This document shows positions 34,258-43,462 of a DNA stretch of 64,000 bases, in pieces. The DNA is taken from assembly GCA_964503145.1 (NCBI GenBank), contig CAZCYV010000002.1:124001-188000 (forward strand), written 5' to 3'. How positions within the stretch are numbered: position 1 is the first letter of the stretch; the number at the start of each line of letters is the position of its first letter. The translations under genes and the position numbers were made by a program. The DNA is from RBG-16-57-11 sp964503145. GTDB taxonomy: Bacteria > Chloroflexota > Anaerolineae > Anaerolineales > UBA4823. Below the pieces are notes generated by a model that worked only from the letters and a program-made list of their open reading frames with translations, was not told where the DNA came from and did not search any database.

Positions 34258-35706
34258 TCATCTTAGCCACAAATACGGTAGTTCTATAAATTGCTTCACG
34301 CGCTTGAGGAAACGCGCCGCCGGGGCGCCATCCACCAGGCGATGGTCGAAGGTCAGGCTCAGCGGCAACATGGTGCGCAGGATCGCCTGATCGCCTTCTC
34401 CTACGGCCCACTCTTTGCTCAATCTTCCCACACCCAGCACAGCGCACTGCGGCGGGTTGATCACCGGGGTAAAGAAATCGATCTCCTGAGCGCCCAGATT
34501 GGTAAGCGTGAACGTGCCGCCAGCAAGCTCATCCGGTTGCGCTTTGCCCGCAGCCGCCCGGTTGAGCAGGTCTTCGGCCTCGGCGGCAAGCTGCGCCAGC
34601 GATTTCGCCCCGGCATCGCGTAGCACCGGCACCACCAGCCCACGCGCGGTATCTACGGCAATGCCCAGGTTGACGGTTTCCCAGAAGACGATCTCCTCGC
34701 CATTCAGCGTGGCATTGAGCAGCGGATGCTCGGCCAGAGCGCGCGCGGTCAGCGTCGCCAGCAGCACGTTGTAGCTGGGGAGAGGCTGAACCGAGCCATC
34801 GGCTTTGAGCGCTTCGCGCAGGCGCACCAGTTCGGTAGCGTCGGCTTTGGTGGTCAGCGTGACCGCAGCGTTAGTGCGAGCGCTGGCAGCCATGCGCTCG
34901 GCCACCACCCGGCGCAAAGCGCCAAGCGGTTCGCGTCGGGCGGGCAGGCGGCGGTGAATCTCATCCAACGGCCAGGCTGGCTGGGTAGGGCCAGCCATGG
35001 CCTGCGCCGCTGGCTGCGGCATCACGGGCGCCTGAGCAATGCCGGCCGTCGCCTGGCGCAGCGCCTGTTCCACATCTTCGCGCTCCAGGCGCTTGCCCGG
35101 ATGCGCCCTGGCCAGGGTCGCCAGGTCCACGCCGGTGGCTTCGGCCAGACGCCGCGCCACAGGGGTAACGCTGATCTCGGGCACCGCCGGAGCCGGCTGC
35201 GCCGATGCTAACCTCTCGGCCAGGGCGATCACATCTTGCTCGCGAATCTGGCCGCGCAACCCGCTGGGCGTCGCCAGGCGCCAATCCACGCCCAGTTCGG
35301 CGGCGCGCCGCCGGGCTGCCGGGGTGGAGGGCAAGCGCCGCATCCCCTGCGCCGGAGCCGCGGGGGCAGGCGCCGCGGGCTCCAAGGCGGGCGTCGGCGC
35401 CGCAGGCGCCGGCTCTGCTGGCGCCGCCGGCTGTGCGCCGTCTGGCGCCACCTGGCCTTCAGCCAATAAATAGCCGATCACTTCGCCAACTTTCACCGGG
35501 CCCGCCTCAGGTCCCAGCAAAATTTGTAGCCGTCCATTGGCCGCCGCCTCCACCTCTACCACTGATTTGTCGCTTTCCACTTCGAGCAGGATCTCACCCT
35601 GCCGAACCAGATCGCCGGACTTTTTCAACCACTGAATGATCTGGCCGGCATCCATCGAAAGGCCAAGCTGCGGCATCACAATTTCATGTGGCTTATCAGC
35701 AGGCAT
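34258..35706 (-). CDS. 2-oxoacid dehydrogenase E2 (dihydrolipoamide acyltransferase)
   Basis: The product is a 482-residue acyltransferase. A lipoyl domain (1-85) has the lipoylation lysine at 47 (ESDKSVVEVEA). An Ala/Pro linker follows, then two peripheral-subunit-binding domains (about 125-162 and 178-216). The catalytic domain ends with TFDHRLVDGAPAARFL near residue 455. Two E1/E3-binding domains instead of one is unusual. No E3 (lipoamide dehydrogenase) gene is in the operon. The substrate could be pyruvate, acetoin or a related 2-oxoacid; I favour pyruvate or acetoin from family similarity. Confidence 0.93.
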   Translation of the reverse strand: MPADKPHEIVMPQLGLSMDAGQIIQWLKKSGDLVRQGEILLEVESDKSVVEVEAAANGRLQILLGPEAGPVKVGEVIGYLLAEGQVAPDGAQPAAPAEPAPAAPTPALEPAAPAPAAPAQGMRRLPSTPAARRRAAELGVDWRLATPSGLRGQIREQDVIALAERLASAQPAPAVPEISVTPVARRLAEATGVDLATLARAHPGKRLEREDVEQALRQATAGIAQAPVMPQPAAQAMAGPTQPAWPLDEIHRRLPARREPLGALRRVVAERMAASARTNAAVTLTTKADATELVRLREALKADGSVQPLPSYNVLLATLTARALAEHPLLNATLNGEEIVFWETVNLGIAVDTARGLVVPVLRDAGAKSLAQLAAEAEDLLNRAAAGKAQPDELAGGTFTLTNLGAQEIDFFTPVINPPQCAVLGVGRLSKEWAVGEGDQAILRTMLPLSLTFDHRLVDGAPAARFLKRVKQFIELPYLWLR

Positions 35707-35719
35707 TCAGGCACCTCAC

Positions 35720-36739
35720 TCAGACCGCGACTTTCGACCCAGCGGCGCTTCTGACCCCCAGCATCTCTTTGATCGTGTTGTAAATCTGGTCGGTCGATGG
35801 GATGGTGAGATCCTCCAGGCTGGGGGCAAAGGGGAGCGGCACGTCTGCGGCGCCGATGCGCCGCACCGGCTCGTCCAGGTAGTCGAACGCGCCCTGCATG
35901 ATGCGAGCAGCGATCTCGGCAGTTACACCGAAGCTCTGATAGCCCTCATCCACCACCACCACTTTGCCGGTCTTGATCGCCGACCGGATCAGCAGTTCAT
36001 CATCCAGCGGTGAGATGGTGCGCGGGTCGATCACCTCGACCTGAATGCCCTCCTGCGCCAGGCGATCGGCCGCTTCCAGGCTGGGGTAGAGCATGCTGGA
36101 GGTACACACAATCGTGGCATCCGTGCCCTGACGATGTACGCGACCGACCCCCAGCGGGATGGTGTAATCGCCCTCGGGGATTGGCCCCTTCTGGTTGTAC
36201 ATCATCTTGTCTTCCATGAAGATCACCGGGTTGTCGTCGCGGATAGCGCTCTTCAGAAGCCCTTTGGCGTCCTCCGGCGTGGAAGGCATGACCACCTTCA
36301 ATCCTGGGATATGCGCATACCAGGCGTGCAGGCTCTGGCTGTGTTGAGCGGCGGCGCGCCGCCCGGCGCCCATCGCCGTGCGGATCACCAGCGGCACCTT
36401 GCACTGACCAGCGGTCATATAGCGCAGCTTGGCGGCCTGGTTGACGATCTGATCCGAGGCCAGCGTGGTGAAATCGCTGAACATGATCTCGACGATCGGA
36501 CGCAGACCGGTCATTGCTGCGCCGACCGCCAGGCCGACGATGCCCGCTTCGGCAATCGGCGTGTCGAACACCCGGTTCGGGCCGAATTCTTTCAGCAAAC
36601 CATTGGTGACCTTGAAGATCCCTCCAGCCAGCCCGACATCCTCGCCCATCAGGATGATATTGGGATCGCGCCGCATCTCCTCGTGCAGCGCTTCATTGAT
36701 CGCTTCGCGGATGGTTCCAATTCTCTCAGGCGTAGACAT
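35720..36739 (-). CDS. 2-oxoacid dehydrogenase E1 component, beta subunit
   Basis: The product is 339 residues. It contains the E1-beta thiamine-diphosphate partner domain (GEDVGLAGGIFKVTNGL, FDTPIAEAGIVGLAVGAA) and the C-terminal transketolase domain (VEVIDPRTISPLD, VVVDEGYQSFGVTAEIAA). It forms the alpha2beta2 E1 enzyme with the upstream gene. The ATG at 36739 has AGAGG nine bases away and overlaps the end of the alpha gene by 14 bases, indicating coupled translation. The frame opens at 36790. Confidence 0.93.
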   Translation of the reverse strand: MSTPERIGTIREAINEALHEEMRRDPNIILMGEDVGLAGGIFKVTNGLLKEFGPNRVFDTPIAEAGIVGLAVGAAMTGLRPIVEIMFSDFTTLASDQIVNQAAKLRYMTAGQCKVPLVIRTAMGAGRRAAAQHSQSLHAWYAHIPGLKVVMPSTPEDAKGLLKSAIRDDNPVIFMEDKMMYNQKGPIPEGDYTIPLGVGRVHRQGTDATIVCTSSMLYPSLEAADRLAQEGIQVEVIDPRTISPLDDELLIRSAIKTGKVVVVDEGYQSFGVTAEIAARIMQGAFDYLDEPVRRIGAADVPLPFAPSLEDLTIPSTDQIYNTIKEMLGVRSAAGSKVAV

Positions 36740-37742
36740 CTTTGAATACCTCTGAAGGATCGGTGTAAGGGGCTTGCTTGGCAAATTCAACCGCCTGGTC
36801 GATCTGAGTCTGGATCTCGCTCTCGATGGCGTCCAGCGCCTCAGCAGGGGCGATCTCGTTCTGGATGATGTAATTGCGATGGCGCACGATTGGACAGCGC
36901 TTCATCCACTCTTCGATCTCGGCCTGAGTGCGGTAGCCATAGGTATCGCCCTGGTCGCCCATGTGATGGCCGCGCAAGCGATAGGTGACACACTCGATGA
37001 AGCTGGGGCCTTCACCTGCGCGCGCCCGTTGCACGCCCCAGTGCGCTGCCTCGTACACCGCCAGCACGTCGTTGCCATCCACCTTCTTCGCCGGGATGCC
37101 CATCGCCTCGGCGCGGGCCGGCCCGCTGCCGGCAGTCGAGCGGGCGGTTGAGGTGTACTCTCCATACTGGTTGTTCTCCATCACATATACCAGCGGCAGC
37201 TTCCACAGCGAAGCCATGTTCGCCGTCTCGTAGAACAGCCCCTCGTTCAAAGCGCCATCGCCGAAGAAGGCCACCGAAATGCGCTTTTCGCCTTTCACCT
37301 TGGCGGAAAGCGCAGCGCCCGCAGCAATGCCCAGGCCACCGGCGACCACGCCGTTGGCGCCCAGGATGCCCAGGCTCATATCCACGATGTGCATACTCCC
37401 GCCCTTGCCGCGGTTGTAGCCCGCTTCTTTGCCCAGCAACTCGGCGAACATGCGCCGCGGGTCGCCGCCCTTCGCCAGCAGGTGACCATGGCCGCGGTGG
37501 GTGCTGGTGATCGTATCTTCGATGTCCAGCGTCAGGCACACCCCAACTGCGACCGCCTCCTCGCCGGTGTAGAGATGCGCCAGTCCGGGCATAATCCCCC
37601 GGCTGTAAACATCATATACCGTGTCTTCGAATTTGCGGATCAGCACCATTCTGCGGAACATTTCCAGATACAGCTCATCGGGCAGATGGTGGATGTCCAG
37701 TTCTGCCCGATCGGGCTGTTTTACGCTAACTTCTGCTACCAT
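36726..37742 (-). CDS. 2-oxoacid dehydrogenase E1 component, alpha subunit
   Basis: This 338-residue E1-alpha has the thiamine-diphosphate motif GDGALNEGLFYETANMASLW ending near MENNQYG, and the family's HRGHGHLLAKGG segment. It decarboxylates a 2-oxoacid and passes the acyl group to E2-bound lipoate. It is the first enzyme gene after the GntR regulator, with a 36-base gap. Pyruvate- and acetoin-specific members are hard to separate by eye. Confidence 0.93.
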   Translation of the reverse strand: MVAEVSVKQPDRAELDIHHLPDELYLEMFRRMVLIRKFEDTVYDVYSRGIMPGLAHLYTGEEAVAVGVCLTLDIEDTITSTHRGHGHLLAKGGDPRRMFAELLGKEAGYNRGKGGSMHIVDMSLGILGANGVVAGGLGIAAGAALSAKVKGEKRISVAFFGDGALNEGLFYETANMASLWKLPLVYVMENNQYGEYTSTARSTAGSGPARAEAMGIPAKKVDGNDVLAVYEAAHWGVQRARAGEGPSFIECVTYRLRGHHMGDQGDTYGYRTQAEIEEWMKRCPIVRHRNYIIQNEIAPAEALDAIESEIQTQIDQAVEFAKQAPYTDPSEVFKDVYA

Positions 37743-37778
37743 TCGACCTCCTGTTCGTTTATGGGATCTGCAATGCCT

Positions 37779-38492
37779 CTAGCTGGTGAATAATGCGCTG
37801 TATCGTTGCAATCCACTTTCAACCTGTCCCAGATGTCTGAGCATCGCCTGGCGAGCTGCTGCGGGGTCACGCCTGGCAATGGCTTCGAAGATGGCGTGAT
37901 GCCAGTCGCGAGCTTTGGCCAGTTCGTTGGGGACAGCGAAGGTGCGCCGACGGCTTTCCCGCAGCAGCTCGGAGACAGAGGAGAGCACAATCAATAAGAC
38001 CGGATTATGGGTAGCGCGGGCGATGATCAGGTGAAAGGTGGTATCACGCTCTACGTGGTCTTCTACCGTATCGGTATCGGGGAGATCAGAGAAAGCTCGT
38101 AGTTCTTCTAACTCTTCGTCGGTAATATTTTGGGCTGCCAGAGCCGCTAACTCCGGCTCCAGAATGCGTCGAAATTGGATCAGCTTGTCGAACACCTGAT
38201 CGCCATGTAGCAGCATCAGCACTTCCGGATCCAACGTGTTCCAGTCTTTGATCGGATTGACCGTCGTGCCGCGCCCCTGGCGCACCGTAAGGATGCCTTT
38301 GCTGACCAGCGAATTCAGCCCTTCACGCACCACCACCCGGCTGACTCCGAAAATCGTCGCCAGGTCGCGCTCCGGCGGCAGCAGGTCGCCCGGCTTGTAG
38401 CGGCCATCGATGATCTTTTCGAGCAACTGGCGACTGATCTGCTCACTCAATTTTTCCGCGTACACCGACCGAAAGGGGGTGATCTCGGACAT
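37779..38492 (-). CDS. GntR/FadR-family transcriptional regulator
   Basis: This 237-residue regulator has an N-terminal winged helix (about 10-80: PGDLLPPERDLATIFGVSRVVVREGLNSL in pieces, then GRGTTVNP). Its C-terminal FCD ligand domain contains Asp/His residues typical of metal-assisted ligand binding (VERDTTFHLIIARATHNP and a later WHHAIFEAI). FCD regulators of this type usually sense organic or sugar acids. It leads the operon, and a matching operator lies upstream, so it probably autoregulates and controls all ten genes. The ATG at 38492 was preferred over the frame start at 38549, which would overlap the operator. Confidence 0.92.
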   Translation of the reverse strand: MSEITPFRSVYAEKLSEQISRQLLEKIIDGRYKPGDLLPPERDLATIFGVSRVVVREGLNSLVSKGILTVRQGRGTTVNPIKDWNTLDPEVLMLLHGDQVFDKLIQFRRILEPELAALAAQNITDEELEELRAFSDLPDTDTVEDHVERDTTFHLIIARATHNPVLLIVLSSVSELLRESRRRTFAVPNELAKARDWHHAIFEAIARRDPAAARQAMLRHLGQVESGLQRYSALFTS

Positions 38493-38537
38493 GCTCACCA
38501 GCCGTTTGATGATTACTCGAGTGGTAGGGTGGTAGGA

Positions 38538-38548
38538 TGGTATGACCA
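38538..38548. promoter_or_regulatory. FadR-type GntR operator upstream of the catabolic operon
   Basis: TGGTATGACCA is a perfect TGGT-N3-ACCA palindrome, which fits the TNGTNNNACNA consensus of FadR-subfamily regulators. It is about 46 bases upstream of the regulator's start. Nearby GGTAGGGTGGTAGG repeats may contribute to binding. Confidence 0.6.
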
Positions 38549-38623
38549 ATTAAAATCATAACACCATCTCTCCCCCTTGTCAATGGGCGACCAGCAAAAT
38601 TTTGCCAAACCTGCTGGTGGGTC

Positions 38624-39367
38624 TCAACGCACTTGTTTGAAATCGATCAGGATCAGGTTTTGGGTACAGCTTTCGAAGGTGTCGAAATAGGCTCTTTCGC
38701 TGATCGGCGCACCAGCCTGGTTGAGCAACTGGATCCACAGCGAATTGCGCGAGGCGATAGGACGATCGGCGAGCTTGAATTCGTACCCCGACCGGCCATA
38801 GTTCAACGCCAGACCGGTCAGGCTGATGGTATTCTCCTCGATCTTCACGCCGGGCAAGCTGCCCCCCAGACGCACGATCAAACCGGTGACCGGGGCGTCG
38901 CTCAGATCGACCACCTGCCCGCCGACGCCCATCCAGTCGCAGCCTAGCTCCGGGTGATAAATGTTCTCGATAGCTTTGGGAAAACCCTGGCGCACGGCGT
39001 ATGGATAACCCCCAGGGGGCGGCGTGGGCGTGAACGGCGGCGTTGGGGTCAAGGTGATCGGGGTGGGCGTTGGTGGCAGGGTCCAGGTCGGCGTGGGGGT
39101 GTCGGTCGGGATCGGCACAGGCGAACTGGTGGGCGTCCAGGTCGGCGGCAGAGGGATCACGACGTTGGTCGGCGTGGCGCTGGGCAGTTGCGCCCTGGCA
39201 GGCAGGGTGGGCGGTGGGAAGGGATTGAGCGAAGAGTAGGGGTTGGTAAAAATGATCGCGAAGACTGCCACGACACAGACCACCATCAGCAGGAACAAGA
39301 TGGCCAGGATGCTCCAAAATATGGCGGATCGATCGGGCTTCGCTTGCGGCGCAGTGTAATTGTTCAT
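38624..39367 (-). CDS. Membrane-anchored protein with Thr/Pro linker, unknown function
   Basis: This 247-residue protein has one transmembrane anchor (about 17-40, SAIFWSILAILFLLMVVCVV). A long linker rich in Pro and Thr (about 50-125) follows, then an extracytoplasmic beta-rich domain of about 115 residues (GCDWMGVGGQVVDLSDAPVTG). The domain resembles carboxypeptidase-regulatory-like Ig folds but is not clearly assignable. The ATG at 39367 is preceded by AAAAGGG. Same strand as the neighbouring foldase gene, 71 bases away. Confidence 0.75.
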   Translation of the reverse strand: MNNYTAPQAKPDRSAIFWSILAILFLLMVVCVVAVFAIIFTNPYSSLNPFPPPTLPARAQLPSATPTNVVIPLPPTWTPTSSPVPIPTDTPTPTWTLPPTPTPITLTPTPPFTPTPPPGGYPYAVRQGFPKAIENIYHPELGCDWMGVGGQVVDLSDAPVTGLIVRLGGSLPGVKIEENTISLTGLALNYGRSGYEFKLADRPIASRNSLWIQLLNQAGAPISERAYFDTFESCTQNLILIDFKQVR

Positions 39368-39438
39368 AGGACCCTTTTCACACAACCCAAATCCCTGTCC
39401 TGCAGTCTGATATGCTTAGAAGCGACCGAGGGCAGCCT

Positions 39439-40401
39439 TCAGGGCAGCAAGATCTGAATTTCGCTCTGGCTACGGCGCTGGCTGAGCCAGTCTTGCACGG
39501 CCTGCATCTGCAAAGCCAGCAACGCCTCTGGTGTCAGCGGCCGCTGCGGATCACGCTCGAGCACCTGCAGGATATGGTAACCGGCCAGCGTCTCGATGAT
39601 CTCGCTATACGCTTCTGGCTCCAGGCTGAAAGCGACCTCCTCCAGCTTCTTATCCAGCAGATAGCCTCGCGGAAACCAGCCCAGATCGCCGCGGGTGAAC
39701 GGATCGTATTTCGCAGCCAGATTGCCAAAACTGTTTCCTGCTTTGAGCAGACTCAACACCTCGTTTGCCTGTTGTACATTATATAGCAAAATCTGGCGGG
39801 CATGCACCTGCTCGGCAGTACGGGGCACACCCGCAGCAATCTGGTCACGCATCCAGGCGGCGGCAATCGAACGCCTCAGCACCCGGCGGAAGGCAGCCTC
39901 ATCATAGCCGTAGGTCTGCATCCAGCTTTCTAAGGCCGCCCGATCGCCAAGCTGGTCGATCAGCCGCTGGATGCGCTCGTCAAGCAGCGCCTCATCCACC
40001 ACGAAGCCAGCCTGGCTGGCAGCCTGCGCCAGCAGGGCCTGATCGATCAGATCTTGCAGCACCCGTTGCTCATCTTCAGGTGCAAGTTCCGTTCCCTGAG
40101 CAGCCTGGTACTGCGCCAACTCGGCGCGGTATTCCGCCAGGCTGATCTCCCAACCATCGATGATCGCCGCCAGGGGTTCGGGCGTCGCAGGGTTCGGCGT
40201 GGCAGTCTCTGTAGGGGAGGCCGGCGCTTCCGGCGAGGCGCCTTGCAGCGCTGCGCTCGGCGTGGCGGCAACCGTGGATTGTCGCGGCAGAGCAGGCTTA
40301 CAGGCCGCCAGCAAGGCAAACAGCACGCCCAGCCTGAGCAACGCTTTGATGTAAAATAATGGGCGTACTCTTGCCCGAAGATGGATTGCCAAGCGATTCA
40401 T
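39439..40401 (-). CDS. Parvulin-type peptidyl-prolyl isomerase lipoprotein (SurA/PrsA-like)
   Basis: This 320-residue lipoprotein has lipobox LLAAC in its first 35 residues and a Thr/Pro linker. A SurA N-terminal-like helical region follows (DEQRVLQDLIDQALLAQAASQAGF). A parvulin domain occupies about 190-290 (VHARQILLYNVQQANEVLSLLKAGNSFGNLAAKY, then GDLGWFPRGYL). It probably assists folding of exported proteins. TATAAT lies eight bases upstream of the ATG on the minus strand, so this may also be leaderless. It is divergent from the acyltransferase gene. Confidence 0.88.
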   Translation of the reverse strand: MNRLAIHLRARVRPLFYIKALLRLGVLFALLAACKPALPRQSTVAATPSAALQGASPEAPASPTETATPNPATPEPLAAIIDGWEISLAEYRAELAQYQAAQGTELAPEDEQRVLQDLIDQALLAQAASQAGFVVDEALLDERIQRLIDQLGDRAALESWMQTYGYDEAAFRRVLRRSIAAAWMRDQIAAGVPRTAEQVHARQILLYNVQQANEVLSLLKAGNSFGNLAAKYDPFTRGDLGWFPRGYLLDKKLEEVAFSLEPEAYSEIIETLAGYHILQVLERDPQRPLTPEALLALQMQAVQDWLSQRRSQSEIQILLP

Positions 40402-40409
40402 CGCAAGGA

Positions 40410-40415
40410 ATTATA
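40410..40415 (-). promoter_or_regulatory. -10 element near the foldase start codon
   Basis: On the minus strand TATAAT (40415-40410) is followed by eight bases and the ATG at 40401. The spacing is one base longer than in the four plus-strand leaderless cases. Confidence 0.5.
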
Positions 40416-40458
40416 CCTGCATTTCGGAGACGGTCAAAAAGAGGCAGTAGAGACACCG

Positions 40459-41130
40459 ATGTTGCGCGATCTTCTGCACACCCTGGTGCGGGCTTTATTC
40501 CGTTTGTTTTGTCGCCTGGAGGTCATCGGCTTGGAAAACATTCCCCCGCAGGGAGGGGCAATTCTGGCGGCCAATCACCTGAGTCGATTGGATTCGGCGC
40601 TGGTGTTCGCCGTGGTCGAGCGGCGCGATGTCACAGCGCTGGTGGCCGACACGTACCGGCGCAACTGGCTGCTGCGGCCGCTGATCGAAGCGGTGCACGG
40701 CATCTGGATCAATCGAGAGCAGGCCGATTTCCAGGCGCTGCGCGCGGCGCGCGATTATCTGCGCCAGGGCGGCCTGCTGGGCATCGCCCCAGAGGGCACC
40801 CGCAGCCGCAGCGGGGCGCTGAAAGAGGCCAAGACGGGCGTCGCCTACCTGGCGGATAAGGCCAATGTTCCGGTGGTGCCGGTGGCGCTATGGGGGACGG
40901 AAGCGGCGGTCGCCCGCCTGTTGCGTCTGCGCCGGCCAGACCTGCATATCCGCTTTGGGAAGCCCTTTTGCCTGCCGCCGCTGACGCCCGGCGACCGCAG
41001 CGCGGCGCTGCAGCGCAACACCGACGAAATCATGTGCCGCATTGCGGCGCTGCTGCCGCCAGAGTACCGCGGCGTTTACGCCGATCACCCGCGCCTGGCG
41101 CAACTCCTGGCGCAGGGCAGCCCCGTCTAA
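40459..41130 (+). CDS. 1-acyl-sn-glycerol-3-phosphate acyltransferase (PlsC-like)
   Basis: This 223-residue PlsC-type acyltransferase has the H-x4-D motif at NHLSRLD (His40, Asp45) and the phosphate-binding PEGTRSR at 111-116. It would add the second acyl chain to lysophosphatidic acid at the membrane. The frame is open to 40381, but that start would overlap the divergent foldase gene. The internal ATG at 40459 gives the family N-terminus. Confidence 0.9.
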   Translation: MLRDLLHTLVRALFRLFCRLEVIGLENIPPQGGAILAANHLSRLDSALVFAVVERRDVTALVADTYRRNWLLRPLIEAVHGIWINREQADFQALRAARDYLRQGGLLGIAPEGTRSRSGALKEAKTGVAYLADKANVPVVPVALWGTEAAVARLLRLRRPDLHIRFGKPFCLPPLTPGDRSAALQRNTDEIMCRIAALLPPEYRGVYADHPRLAQLLAQGSPV

Positions 41131-41172
41131 ACCACAGGAGTTTTGTCACAGCCCAAAGGATACGAAGCTCTC

Positions 41173-41201
41173 TTACTGGCGGCTGGCAGATCGGTTATAC
41201 T
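41173..41201 (+). promoter_or_regulatory. Putative promoter of the methylmalonyl-CoA mutase gene
   Basis: TTACTG (41173-41178) and TATACT (41196-41201) are 17 bases apart, with the ATG about 43 bases downstream. Confidence 0.45.
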
Positions 41202-41243
41202 CGGAGCCAGCATTTACCACAACAGAAACAAGCGAGGTCGATG

Positions 41244-42899
<1,656 letters not shown>

Positions 42900-42976
42900 G
42901 GTTGTCAACCCACGGGGTCGCAGAGCATTCAAAAACTCTGTGACGCTGTGGTTCCATAAAAGCAAGGAGTCCGGGT

Positions 42977-43387
42977 ATGCCTAAGGTTTTACGCATTGAC
43001 CATGTCGCCGTGCTGGTGGACGATCTGGAGAAGACGCTGTCCTTCTGGCGCGACGCGCTGGGGATGGAGCTATCGCACGTGGAGGAGGTGCCGGCGGAGA
43101 AATCGGTGGTGGCGTTTCTGCCGGTGGGGAGCAGCGAAGTAGAACTGGTCAAGCCCACCACCACCGATTCCGGCCTGGCGCGCTATCTGGAAAAGCGCGG
43201 CCCAGGGATGCACCACATCTGCCTGCAGGTGGACGACATCCAGGGGATGCTGGAGCAACTCAAACAGGCCGGCGTGCAACTGATCAACGAAACGCCGTTG
43301 ACCGGCCCCGGTGGGAAGCAGTACGCTTTCGTGCATCCAAAGAGCGCCAACGGCGTGATGGTGGAGCTGTATCAACTGCCCAAGTGA
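42977..43387 (+). CDS. mce: Methylmalonyl-CoA epimerase
   Basis: This 136-residue protein has two VOC/glyoxalase-fold modules. Metal ligands are visible in RIDHVAVLVDD, GMHHICLQVDD and VMVELYQ. It interconverts the two methylmalonyl-CoA stereoisomers so that the neighbouring mutase can use them in propionate or branched-chain metabolism. AAGGAG precedes the ATG. A strong terminator follows. Confidence 0.94.
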   Translation: MPKVLRIDHVAVLVDDLEKTLSFWRDALGMELSHVEEVPAEKSVVAFLPVGSSEVELVKPTTTDSGLARYLEKRGPGMHHICLQVDDIQGMLEQLKQAGVQLINETPLTGPGGKQYAFVHPKSANGVMVELYQLPK

Positions 43388-43412
43388 CTGTTGGGAAGCA
43401 ACTCCCTCAATA

Positions 43413-43456
43413 CCAGGTGCAATGCACTTTCGGAACGTGCATTGCACCTGGGTTTT
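43413..43456 (+). terminator. Strong Rho-independent terminator after mce
   Basis: A perfect 15-base stem (43413-43427 with 43437-43451) encloses a 9-base loop and is followed by TTTTC. It lies between mce and the converging lipoprotein gene. Confidence 0.9.
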
Positions 43457-43462
43457 CTTATG

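Noticed and set aside
42905..42950. Hairpin GTCGCAGAG/CTCTGTGAC between mutA and mce as a terminator.
   Set aside because: It has a wobble pair, no T tract and lies between two genes of the same pathway. At most a weak processing element.
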